Part shown: positions 37,896-46,091 of the stretch, piece by piece
Numbering within the stretch: the stretch's first letter is position 1
Layout: every line of letters begins with the position of its first letter
Source of the DNA: Gammaproteobacteria bacterium
Lineage (GTDB): Bacteria > Pseudomonadota > Gammaproteobacteria > Steroidobacterales > Steroidobacteraceae
DNA: 64,000 nucleotides
NCBI GenBank assembly: GCA_028293765.1
Contig: JAQGOG010000037.1
Coordinates: 26,818-90,817, forward strand
Reading direction: 5' to 3'
Position numbers and translations under genes: made by a program
The notes under the pieces: generated by a model
What the model was told of the DNA's origin: nothing
What the model saw: the letters and a program-made list of their open reading frames with translations, nothing else
Databases searched by the model: none

Positions 37896-37924
37896 ATTAT
37901 AGATGCAGATACATGTACTGTAAA
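37896..37924 (-). promoter_or_regulatory. Sigma-70-type promoter with internal palindrome, marR
   Basis: On the minus strand TTTACA (37924-37919), a 17-bp spacer and TATAAT (37901-37896) make a near-perfect housekeeping promoter. The palindrome TACATGTA (37910-37917) sits in the spacer, where a bound repressor would block RNA polymerase. Only 6 nt separate the -10 box from the ATG. Confidence 0.75.
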
Positions 37925-38044
37925 GGCGCGATAAAGATGTATAGGCATATAACACAAAGGTCGCAAATTCATTCGGATTTTGAAAGCCGGCGGGCGCCGC
38001 CGGCGCGCATCATCGCGGCGCCTGACACTCATCGAGGATCAATC

Positions 38045-38323
38045 ATGAAAGCTACTAAACTGTTCGTACTCTCCGTGGCGTCGAGCCTCCTCCTGGGCGC
38101 TGTCGCGCAGGCGCAGGACGCCGCGCCACCCGGCCAGGTGACCGTTGCAAAAGTCGTATATGAGGGCACGGATGCTCAGGGGCGGGTCGTGCGGTTGACG
38201 ATTCCAAACGTCAGCGTCGCGACGTTCGTGCGGGTCTCTCAGGATCCCAATCGCCCTCGCTATCCCGGGCTGCATTGGACTTCGCAAATCGGCACCGGCT
38301 CGGCCGCATCGCTCGAGCGTTGA
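38045..38323 (+). CDS. Small secreted protein of unknown function
   Basis: 92 residues from ATG 38045, with GAGG 7 nt upstream. A clear signal peptide (KATKLFVLSVASSLLLGAVAQAQ) precedes a beta-rich 68-residue mature part containing TVAKVVYEGTDAQGRVVRLTIPNVS. No cysteines. It is divergent from marR, with 155 bp between, so may be its target. Family not recognised. Confidence 0.72.
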   Translation: MKATKLFVLSVASSLLLGAVAQAQDAAPPGQVTVAKVVYEGTDAQGRVVRLTIPNVSVATFVRVSQDPNRPRYPGLHWTSQIGTGSAASLER

Positions 38324-38340
38324 GTGCTCGATGTCCCCGA

Positions 38341-38362
38341 GGTCGCGCCGGGATGCGCGACC
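38341..38362 (+). terminator. Hairpin after the small secreted-protein gene
   Basis: GGTCGCGC-CGGGAT-GCGCGACC, an 8-bp perfect stem 18 bp after the stop at 38323. No T-run. Confidence 0.5.
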
Positions 38363-38868
38363 GGTGCTCCTCGGCCAGTCGCCTGATGGACAGCGGTGAC
38401 TGGTCGCGGGTAGGTGGCGATAGCACGTGATCCATTTCACGGCGCGCGAGAACGACGACACCCCTAACCTTTACAACTACAAAGCGCCCTGCTGCTCGAC
38501 GCAGTTGGACCGCGCCGGTACGACATGGGCATGACCTAGGCAGTACCAACACGCCAGTGTGCCGTCTGGGGCGGGTTGCTCGCGGCGCAGCAAGGCAAAA
38601 CGCGTGCGCTCGCGCCCAAAAAGTTGCATTATGGAGGCGGTCGGGCGCAATCAATCGGTGCCGTCGGCAGGGCTCTAAGGCCAACACGACAGCGTGAGAC
38701 CATCGGCCTACTGGCGGATTCCCGAAACTGGAAGAGGGGAGATCACTCCCGGGGCACGCATCAGACGTGGACAGCACTCGAAAGTCGGCTTCCAGAAGCG
38801 GGCGGCTCCTGCCTCGCGTCCGCTCCCATGTTGTCTGCAGAGTCCGTCGGCCCAACGGGCGGCAGTCG
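38363..38868. other. About 500 bp without a recognised gene
   Basis: Open frames on both strands here look random (Arg-rich, no conserved motifs, no ribosome sites). TTACAACTACAA at 38482-38493 resembles the first block of the repeated element with two mismatches and lacks the second block. Nothing else supportable is seen. Confidence 0.5.
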
Positions 38869-40167
38869 ATGAATTCCGTTCTGCGATCCAGACAGACGGC
38901 GTACCTTGCGCTGCTGTTACTAGGCACTGCAGCGCTGATTGGCGGCTGCGGTGGTGGGAGTTACCCTTCGCCGCGAGTTGCGGGACAACAGACGACCCGC
39001 TATCCGCCGCAGCCCGTTCCCGGCACCGGCCCCTTCGCCCGTCCGAGGTCGCTTCAACAGATTGGCCTTCCGGCCGAGGCGACTCGCGCGGCGATACCCC
39101 GTGACAATCCACAGACCGCGGAGAAAATCGACCTGGGTCAGAAACTGTTCTTCGATGGACGCTTGTCGGTCGACGACACGGTGGCATGCAGTACGTGCCA
39201 TGACCCCGCGCGGGCGTTCACGGACGGAAATGCGGTCTCGGTCGGCATCAAGGGCCGCACCGGCCAGCGCAACGCACCGACGATTCTGAATGCTCTCTAC
39301 AACAAGACGCAGTTTTGGGACGGGCGGGCGCAGACGCTCGAGGACCAGGCGGTGCTGCCGATCGTCAACCCGTCCGAAATGGGGCAGCCCAGCCTCGATG
39401 CCGCCGTGGCCCGCATCGCATCTGTCAAAGAATACCGCAAGGCCTTCGGGCGAGTGTTCGGCCGACAGCCCAACGGCCTCGACCTGGTGAGCGCCATCGC
39501 GTCCTACGAACGAACGCAGGTGTCGTACGATTCTCCGTTCGACCACTTCGTAGCCGGCGACCAGGGGGCCATCGATACTGCGGCAAGGCGGGGGTGGGCA
39601 CTCTTCAACAGTCGCGGCCGCTGCAATAAATGCCATGCGCTGAGCCAGGACAGGCTGGATGTCACCAATTTCACGGACCACGGGTTTCACAACATCGGCG
39701 TCATGGTCGTCCCGCGTAACGTCGTCGCGATGGCGCACCTGGCGGAGCAGTCCGTCAAGGCGGGCGACATGGTCGCCGTCGATCGGGCCGCCATTCAGAC
39801 GGATATGTCGGTGCTGGGTCGCTTTCTCGTGACGCGCAGGGATTCCGATATCGGTGCCTTCAAGACGCCGAACCTGCGCAACCTGTTGCTGACGGCACCT
39901 TATTTTCACGACGGCTCGCACGAGACCCTCTGGGATGTGCTCGATCATTACAACAAGGGCGGCCGCCGGGGCGATCCCAATCTCGACCGTGACATGCAGC
40001 CGCTCGGGCTGACCGAACGGGATATCGACGACGTGATCGCCTACCTGGCGTCCCTCACGAGTCCGGACTACCGAAAGCCCGCGCTAAGGGAGCTTGCGCG
40101 CCAGCGCAAGCTGTCCCAGACGACGCGGCCCTATCGCGATAACGTAAAGGCTTTCGCCTCGAAGTAG
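38869..40167 (+). CDS. Di-haem cytochrome c peroxidase family lipoprotein
   Basis: 432 residues from ATG 38869. The N-terminus LLLGTAALIGGCGGG is a lipoprotein signal, so unlike its paralogue at 20977 it is probably membrane-anchored. Haem c sites are CSTCH at 107-111 and CNKCH at 252-256. The two paralogues share long conserved stretches (IDLGQKLFFDGRLS, NAPTILNALYNKTQFWDGR, TPNLRNLLLTAPYFHDGS). The final 37 bp overlap the convergent regulator gene ending at 40131. Role: peroxide reduction or MauG-like oxidation; the physiological substrate is unknown. Confidence 0.9.
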   Translation: MNSVLRSRQTAYLALLLLGTAALIGGCGGGSYPSPRVAGQQTTRYPPQPVPGTGPFARPRSLQQIGLPAEATRAAIPRDNPQTAEKIDLGQKLFFDGRLSVDDTVACSTCHDPARAFTDGNAVSVGIKGRTGQRNAPTILNALYNKTQFWDGRAQTLEDQAVLPIVNPSEMGQPSLDAAVARIASVKEYRKAFGRVFGRQPNGLDLVSAIASYERTQVSYDSPFDHFVAGDQGAIDTAARRGWALFNSRGRCNKCHALSQDRLDVTNFTDHGFHNIGVMVVPRNVVAMAHLAEQSVKAGDMVAVDRAAIQTDMSVLGRFLVTRRDSDIGAFKTPNLRNLLLTAPYFHDGSHETLWDVLDHYNKGGRRGDPNLDRDMQPLGLTERDIDDVIAYLASLTSPDYRKPALRELARQRKLSQTTRPYRDNVKAFASK

Positions 40168-43001
40168 CGGGGACCTGCATCGCGGCGCAGCGCACGCCTG
40201 TTGACAGCCATTGCGTCGAGGAGAGCCTTGGCTTTGCGCAGATCGGCAGTCTCGAAGCCCTCCTTAAATCGGGAGTGCACCGACAACAGCAACTCGCGCG
40301 CCTCAGGAGCGCGGCCCTGCACATTCCGGAGCCGTGCGAGACTCGTCGCCGTTCGCAACTCCCACGATAGAGCACCCTGCTCGCGAGCTATTTCCAGTGC
40401 CTGCTGGAAGAGCCCTTCTGCATCGGCCCTTTTCGCGCCAGGGCTCGTCAAAAGAGCCTCCGCCCTGACGCGCAGCAACTCGGCTGCGCACCAACCCGTC
40501 AACCCGTTCTCCGCTCGCGCAATAGCCCGGTCAGTTAGCAGCCCTTCGTTCAAGGTGCCCAGCGTCTCCTGATGCATCGGGCTGCACGACGGGTCCGACA
40601 GCAGAGGATGGCCGCACCTTGTCCTGGCGTCACGCGAGGTCAGAGCGAATTCGAGACAGCGTCCCCAGAACTGCCAGAAGAACAGCGAATCCCGGGTCGA
40701 ATGATCGAGCAGCATCCCCACGAGGCGCCTTGCCTCCGCCACGTTGCCCGTCCACATCTGCACGCTGCAGATGTTTGTCAGCGCACAACAGAGCGATAAC
40801 GAATGACCGGTTGACTGTGCGCACTCGAGGCTCTCCCGGGCGGTGCGCAGGGCTTGATCGGGAAAACCCTGAATCCAAAGAATGCGTGCGAGCACCGCCC
40901 GTGTTGCGACGCGATGTTCAAACTGAAAGGCCCGGTCGCTCGAGGCGGCGATCGATTTGGACGACTGCCGCAGTGCGCGCTCCGCGTGACGGCGCGCGAT
41001 GAGCTGATTGCCCGAGAAATGATGAGCAAGCGCCATCATTGTGTCGCTGGTTACCGCGGCGTGCGAATCGCCGGAGCCTTCGATGAACAGGCGGAATGCT
41101 TCGGCGAACCCGACCGCCGACTGGTAGTCGGAGGCGCCTATGCGCCCCAACCACAGACCCCAGAGTGCCCGCCTGTGATGGATGGTAGTGCCCAGCTGTT
41201 CCGCAAGCTGCAGCGTCCTGTTGAAAGCTGCGGTGACGCCGGGGCCCGAGCCCGTCGTGTGCAGGATCGCATCGCCGAGCGCGGCGTTGAGGTGCAATTC
41301 GAGCGCTGGATCGGAGGTAGGCGTGACGCCCAGGGTCTGCAACGCGCGTTCCAGACGCCCGCGATACTCGCACAGGAAAGAGCTCTGGAACCAGATTGGA
41401 GCGGAGGCGGCGGTGAGGCTCACACCCAGAGCAGTGTCCCCATCCGGCGCAAAGCACCAGTCGAGTGCCGCGCGTACATCATCGATCCTTTGGCTGTTTT
41501 CGGTCGCCCTTTCCCGCAGATCCTGCGGCTCCCAATCCAGGTCCGGTTGTCCCCAGGTGCAACACAGCTGCGCATGCCGGCGTTTGATTGCGGCGCTTTC
41601 ATGAGTGCCCTCGAGCTTCTCGAGAGCATAAGCCCGCGACGTGTCGAGAAGTCGATAGAGCACCTGGTCATCCGCCGCGTGCACCCCGAGCAGCGATTTG
41701 GCGGCAAGGTTCGTGAGGATATCGAGCACGTCGCTCGAAGCAATCTCATCACCAACAGCCACTGCCTTGGCGGATGACATGTCGAATGTCCCGGCGAACA
41801 CGGCTAACCTGCGCAGGACGGTCTGCTCGCAGTGCGAGAGAATTTCGTAGCTCCAGTCCAGCGTCGCCCGCAACGTCTGATGCCGTGGCACGGCCGTGCG
41901 CCGACCTCTCGTCAACAGTCCGAGACGATCATCGAGGCGAGCCGCCAGGCCTCGGATTCCGAAGAGATCGACGCGTGCGGCCGCTAGTTCGATCGCCAGC
42001 GGCAGGCCATCGAGTCTGCGACAGATGTCGGCCACCATCGCCACGTCGGCATCCTTCAGCTCGAAAGTGTCCGAGCTTGCCATGGCGCGCTCGGCAAACA
42101 GTTGCATGGCCGAGAAGGCGAGGGCTTGGTCTGTAGTGAGCGCGACGACCGGCGGAGGCACTTCCAATGGCGGGAGACGCAGTACCGACTCGCTCTTGGC
42201 ACGCAGAGGCTCCCGGCTGGTGGCTATAACATGCACACTCGGTGCGCCGCTGAGCAGCTGTTCCACGAGGACCGCGGCGGCTTCAACGACATGCTCGCAA
42301 CTATCCAGCACGACCAGCATCCGCCTGTGCCTCAGCAGTTCGAGGACCTTCGACAGCGGATCCTGCGAGACAGTGGCGAGCCCGAGGGCGCAAGCCACTG
42401 TGCCGGGAACCAGCTCCGGATCCATGATGGATGCGAGATCGACGAAGCACACGCCGTGCGGATAAGAAGTGTGCAAATGATCGGCGGTAGCCGCCGCAAC
42501 CGTACTCTTGCCGATACCTCCCGGGCCCACGATCGTCACGAAACGCCCGTCCGCCAGGCGATCCGTCAGCGTCGCGACGACGGACGCTCGCCCTATCATT
42601 CGCGTCAGGGGGAAAGGCCCGTTGTCGCGAGTCTGTGTGACGGAGGAGGGCGGTGTCGCATCGACGCGCGTCACGGGCGCAATGAAGCGATAGCCATGAC
42701 CGGTCACATTCTCGACGTACCGCATGCCGGCCCGGCCGTCTCCCAGGGCCTTGCGAAGGGCCGCAATATGCACTCTGAGAGTGCCTTCTTCAACGCAGGT
42801 GTTGGGCCAGACGCGGGCGATCAATTCAGCCTTTGCGACGATCTCGCCTGCGCTCTCAACCAGGATGATGAGAATCTCGCGCGCCCGGCTGCCCAGCTTC
42901 AGAGGGGTATCGGCGCGCAGCAGGACCCGTTGCTCCGGATAGAGGCGAAAGGGTCCGAAGGCGAGTTCCTGCTGGCTCCAGATCTGCAAATCGTGTGTCA
43001 T
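40131..43001 (-). CDS. Winged-helix regulator fused to a STAND-type ATPase and TPR-like domain
   Basis: 956 residues from ATG 43001 (GTG 43025 is in frame). An OmpR-type winged helix (about 15-100; LRVHIAALRKALGDGRAGMRYVENVTGHGYRFIAPV) is followed by an NB-ARC-like ATPase. Walker A is GPGGIGKST near residue 155, the Walker B-like strand is MLVVLDSC, and GLPLAIELAAARVD is the downstream motif. The C-terminal 450 residues are helical and TPR-like. This layout is an ATP-switchable transcription factor that oligomerises on ligand binding; the ligand is unknown. No phospho-receiver. Two-block element copy K lies 82 bp upstream. Confidence 0.87.
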   Translation of the reverse strand: MTHDLQIWSQQELAFGPFRLYPEQRVLLRADTPLKLGSRAREILIILVESAGEIVAKAELIARVWPNTCVEEGTLRVHIAALRKALGDGRAGMRYVENVTGHGYRFIAPVTRVDATPPSSVTQTRDNGPFPLTRMIGRASVVATLTDRLADGRFVTIVGPGGIGKSTVAAATADHLHTSYPHGVCFVDLASIMDPELVPGTVACALGLATVSQDPLSKVLELLRHRRMLVVLDSCEHVVEAAAVLVEQLLSGAPSVHVIATSREPLRAKSESVLRLPPLEVPPPVVALTTDQALAFSAMQLFAERAMASSDTFELKDADVAMVADICRRLDGLPLAIELAAARVDLFGIRGLAARLDDRLGLLTRGRRTAVPRHQTLRATLDWSYEILSHCEQTVLRRLAVFAGTFDMSSAKAVAVGDEIASSDVLDILTNLAAKSLLGVHAADDQVLYRLLDTSRAYALEKLEGTHESAAIKRRHAQLCCTWGQPDLDWEPQDLRERATENSQRIDDVRAALDWCFAPDGDTALGVSLTAASAPIWFQSSFLCEYRGRLERALQTLGVTPTSDPALELHLNAALGDAILHTTGSGPGVTAAFNRTLQLAEQLGTTIHHRRALWGLWLGRIGASDYQSAVGFAEAFRLFIEGSGDSHAAVTSDTMMALAHHFSGNQLIARRHAERALRQSSKSIAASSDRAFQFEHRVATRAVLARILWIQGFPDQALRTARESLECAQSTGHSLSLCCALTNICSVQMWTGNVAEARRLVGMLLDHSTRDSLFFWQFWGRCLEFALTSRDARTRCGHPLLSDPSCSPMHQETLGTLNEGLLTDRAIARAENGLTGWCAAELLRVRAEALLTSPGAKRADAEGLFQQALEIAREQGALSWELRTATSLARLRNVQGRAPEARELLLSVHSRFKEGFETADLRKAKALLDAMAVNRRALRRDAGPRYFEAKAFTLSR

Positions 43002-43061
43002 GGTCGTTGCAAGGCCTCCGTTCACTCAGGCCGGATTATGCCCGCGTCGCGCTACACGGAG

Positions 43062-43094
43062 ATTTCACCGCGCAGAGAAATGTTACGGCAGTAA
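43062..43094 (-). promoter_or_regulatory. Two-block operator-like element, copy K
   Basis: On the minus strand: TTACT-GC-CGTAAC, 16 nt, GAAATC, 82 bp before the ATPase-regulator gene. The first block is the most diverged of the set; the second is exact. Confidence 0.45.
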
Positions 43095-43344
43095 TACATA
43101 ACTTCAGGATGTTACGAGGCGGCTGCCTGTGGCTGCGCCGCGAAGAGGGCATGACCGGCCAGGATGCTGCCCACCTCTCGCGAAGGACGGCTGTAGGGTG
43201 GAGTGTCGGGCCGGCCACGCGGAGATGAAAGCACCCTAAGAAACACGGGGCCCATTGACGAGTTGGCAACGGCCGTTAAAGCGGTGAAAAAATCATCGGC
43301 CACTATGGCACGCCCGCCGCTACGGCCTGATTTCAGAGAACGGT

Positions 43345-43370
43345 GCCCGTGTTACAGGCGTAACACGGGC
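43345..43370. repeat. Perfect 11-bp dyad with 4-nt loop
   Basis: GCCCGTGTTAC-AGGC-GTAACACGGGC lies 31 bp after the stop of the OmpR-type regulator. Strong hairpin, but no T-run on either side. It may end the regulator transcript or be a protein-binding dyad. The rest of 43095-43344 shows nothing recognisable. Confidence 0.55.
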
Positions 43371-43400
43371 GCGGCGGACGCTCGATTTGCGTGCGCCGTG

Positions 43401-44150
43401 CTAATAGCGTTCTACGGGTACCGCAAAGACATAGCCCACGCCACGCTCCGTCCGGATGATGCGCGGTGTGCTCGCGTCGGTCTCCAACTTGCGCCGCAGT
43501 CGCAGGACCTGAACGTCGATACTTCGGTCGAAGATATCTCCCTGTACCCGGGTAGCCTGGAGTAATTGCTCGCGGCCGAGCGGCCTTTGAGGAGCGTCCA
43601 GAAAAGCGACCAGCAAAGCGTGTTCGCTCTTCGTCAGAGTCACGGAAGCGCCGTCCGGGCTCACCAGGCGGCGACTGAGGGAGTCGAGCCGCCAGCCTGA
43701 GAATTTGTAGCCACCTCGCTGTGGCTCACGCATACGTGTGAGCCCGTTCAGCTCCTGCCGCCGCAGCACAGCCCGAACCCGCGCCAGCAATTCCCTGAGT
43801 CCGAACGGCTTCGTCACGTAGTCGTCCGCACCGAGCTCGAGGCCCACCACGCGGTCGATCTCCTCTAGCCGGTGGCCCGTGGTGATGATCACGGGAACAT
43901 CCGAACTGGATCGAATCTCTCGGAGCAGATCGAGGCCGTCTTCCCGCCCCAGCCGCAGGTCAAGGATGATCAGGCTCGGCAGGCTCTCGGCGAGATGGCG
44001 ATTCAACTCCAGCCGGCCGGTGGCTGCGGTGACGGACACGTCGTGCTCCGCAAAGTAGCTGGTCACCATTCGCCGCATGGCGGGATCATCATCGACGACG
44101 AGTACGTGATACGTCTTTCTGCTGTTGTCGGAGTTTAGGGCGCCATCCAT
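43401..44150 (-). CDS. OmpR-family response regulator without adjacent kinase
   Basis: 249 residues from ATG 44150 (GTG or ATG codons further upstream add unconserved sequence). Receiver with DDD at 20-22, phospho-acceptor Asp64 in IILDLRLGRE and Lys in VTKPFGLREL. The OmpR-type winged helix ends in ERGVGYVFAVPVERY. The recognition region IDVQVLRLRRKLE is almost the same as in the regulator at 5817-6548, so the two could bind related sites. No histidine kinase is next to it; the hybrid kinase at 46092 or that at 6587 are possible partners. Confidence 0.9.
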   Translation of the reverse strand: MDGALNSDNSRKTYHVLVVDDDPAMRRMVTSYFAEHDVSVTAATGRLELNRHLAESLPSLIILDLRLGREDGLDLLREIRSSSDVPVIITTGHRLEEIDRVVGLELGADDYVTKPFGLRELLARVRAVLRRQELNGLTRMREPQRGGYKFSGWRLDSLSRRLVSPDGASVTLTKSEHALLVAFLDAPQRPLGREQLLQATRVQGDIFDRSIDVQVLRLRRKLETDASTPRIIRTERGVGYVFAVPVERY

Positions 44151-44282
44151 TTCAGAAAAGCCCGCAAGTAGCGCACGATGGCGCGCAGTATAGCCGGCTC
44201 GCATCCGCGCGGGGCGCTGTTGATGGCGACGGGAACGCTCGTCAAGTCATACCTCAACAGCCCTCCGCTTGCGCAAGACCGA

Positions 44283-44507
44283 TTACCAGCGGCGAACAGG
44301 CCGCGGCGCCGCTCGAGTGCCACGACCATTCGCGAGCGTCCCGCGGGCTGAAGCGTCGTTCCTGCGCAACGGCTCCCATTTCCGGGAAGTTGCGGAAACG
44401 TACAGCGGGCCGCTACGTGCGTTGTGCCAACGATTGTACATCACGGCGATGAAGTGTCCGAGCAACAGTACCACGGTCGCGCTGATTTGAATTTCTATCA
44501 ATTCCAC
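44283..44507 (-). CDS. Small membrane protein with basic tail
   Basis: 74 residues from GTG 44507, supported by a very good AGGAG 6 nt upstream. Residues 4-26 (IEIQISATVVLLLGHFIAVMYN) form a membrane span; the remaining 45 residues are basic and rich in Arg/Ala. Family not recognised. It lies 132 bp upstream of the orphan regulator gene on the same strand and may be co-transcribed. Confidence 0.5.
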   Translation of the reverse strand: MELIEIQISATVVLLLGHFIAVMYNRWHNARSGPLYVSATSRKWEPLRRNDASARGTLANGRGTRAAPRPVRRW

Positions 44508-44655
44508 AATGTTCTCCTCGAGTCCTCCACGGGACTGCAACGGTGTTGATATGCGGTGGCGGCCAGGCTCGTGTGCTGACCGTCGCCATATCATGCGTTG
44601 GGAGTCGGCTCGATGGTGTTAAGAGATGAAATGACTGTTGCGGCTCTGGGCTTCA

Positions 44656-44689
44656 TTACAACTGAAACAAAACGCAGGCCCGGTGACAT
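44656..44689 (+). promoter_or_regulatory. Two-block operator-like element, copy H (no obvious target gene)
   Basis: TTACA-AC-TGAAAC, 17 nt, GACATCG on the plus strand. No annotated plus-strand gene follows. At the usual distance (84 bp) an ATG at 44752 opens a 24-codon frame ending at 44826. Alternatively the element serves the membrane-protein gene at 44507 from the other side. The 371-bp gap 44508-44878 holds nothing else supportable. Confidence 0.5.
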
Positions 44690-44878
44690 CGAGCGGTGAC
44701 GTGGAACTGTCACGAGCTTGACGAGCGCGGTGGCGCGCTCGATGACGCCTCATGGGTTATAACTCGCGGGAACGGGGCGGCATCGATGGAGCGAGCGGCG
44801 CTTTCAACAGCGAGGCGGCATTCTAGTGGGAGACGTGGAGAGTCGGACTCCGCTCACGAGTACCGCAGCGAGCGTCGC

Positions 44879-45556
44879 TCAGGTACGGCCGCCGATCTCG
44901 TCGATATGCCGCAGGAGATCCGCAGGGTCCTCGTAGACCCGGATTGCGCCCGAGCGCTCGAGCTCGTCCTGCCCGTACCCGCCGGACAATACGCCAACTC
45001 CCAGGCCACGCGCGCGACGCGCAGCGAGCATGTCCCAGATGCTGTCGCCAACTATCACCGCCGCCGCGATGTCCGTCTTGAGTCGGGCCGCTGCGGCGAG
45101 AAACAGATCGGGGTCGGGCTTGGCTCGGCGCACTTCGTCGCGAGTGATCACCGCTGCTTGCGCGGGATCAACCCCTAGCAGCTCGAGGTTATACTTCGCC
45201 GTCGCCATCCTGCCGCTGGTCGCGATCGCCCAGGGGATTTGGGCGCGCGTGAGGTACTCAAGCAGAGACGCCGCCCCCGGCAGCGGGCGCACCCATTTCA
45301 CCAGGCGGCCGTATGCCTCCGCGTGTTGCTTCTGCAGAGTTTCGAGCAAGGTAGGTGTGATCTCGACGGCGACCTCCCGCAGCAGCATCTCCGTGAACAG
45401 GCCGCCGCTCATGCCGATGCGGCGATGAATGCGCCACACGGAGAGCTCGATATCAGCAGCATGCAGCGCCTCCTGCCACGCGAGCACATGTTGATAGACG
45501 CTGTCCACGAGCGTTCCGTCCAGATCGAATAGAAAGCTGACGTCGTTGTGCGCCAT
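44879..45556 (-). CDS. HAD-superfamily phosphatase (phosphoglycolate/beta-phosphoglucomutase-like)
   Basis: 225 residues from ATG 45556, with GAGAGG upstream. Motif I FLFDLDGTLVDS carries the nucleophile Asp, motif II is AIATSGR, motif III AKPDPDLFLAAA supplies the Lys and motif IV VGDSIWDMLAARRA the metal-binding Asp. An alpha-helical cap lies between motifs I and II. Substrate: small phosphorylated metabolites; not further predictable. It is divergent from the 45759 gene. Confidence 0.9.
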   Translation of the reverse strand: MAHNDVSFLFDLDGTLVDSVYQHVLAWQEALHAADIELSVWRIHRRIGMSGGLFTEMLLREVAVEITPTLLETLQKQHAEAYGRLVKWVRPLPGAASLLEYLTRAQIPWAIATSGRMATAKYNLELLGVDPAQAAVITRDEVRRAKPDPDLFLAAAARLKTDIAAAVIVGDSIWDMLAARRARGLGVGVLSGGYGQDELERSGAIRVYEDPADLLRHIDEIGGRT

Positions 45557-45758
45557 TGGGACCTCTCTTGCCGCAGTATGCGCGCACGCCGGCTGCAGCA
45601 TCAATTGCGGATCGGGCAGGAGCCGTGCGTAACCCAGATCGCTTTGGAGCTCGGTCAGTCAAGTGCGGCGCGCGCCGTGCCAGCAACCTGGGACGTTGGC
45701 GAGAGCACCGTGTTCGTGACACTCTCCACCACGAAGTTAATGCGATTGGAGCGAAACC

Positions 45759-46088
45759 ATGCCAGTTCCCTGGGTTCATATCGTTCGACTCATGCCATCG
45801 ATCCTGGAAGTTTCGCGCGAGCTTCTGAAGCGCTCGCGCCGTCCACCTCCAGCCGAGCCTCCCGCCCCTGTTGAGAGCGTCCCTGCGACCGCGGCGTTCG
45901 AAGGGCGCATCAGCACGCTCGAGGAGAACGAACGTCGGCAAGCTGAGCTTGTTACGAGCATGGCGGAGCAGCTCGCGCAGCTCACCACTGCCGTGACCGC
46001 GCTTCACGAGCGGACGCGTCGCCTCCTCCTCGGTCAGGTCGCTACCGCCGTAGTCGCTGTAGTCGCACTGGTGCTCGTGCTGCGATGA
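45759..46088 (+). CDS. Coiled-coil protein with C-terminal membrane anchor
   Basis: 109 residues from ATG 45759 (GGAG about 8 nt upstream). A Pro-rich linker follows residue 28. Residues 48-88 are a predicted coiled coil (ISTLEENERRQAELVTSMAEQLAQLTTAVTALHERTRR). The last 20 residues (GQVATAVVAVVALVLVLR) are a tail anchor. Similar small proteins are found as hypotheticals; function unknown. Its stop is 3 bp from that of the convergent hybrid kinase. Confidence 0.68.
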   Translation: MPVPWVHIVRLMPSILEVSRELLKRSRRPPPAEPPAPVESVPATAAFEGRISTLEENERRQAELVTSMAEQLAQLTTAVTALHERTRRLLLGQVATAVVAVVALVLVLR

Positions 46089-46091
46089 GAA

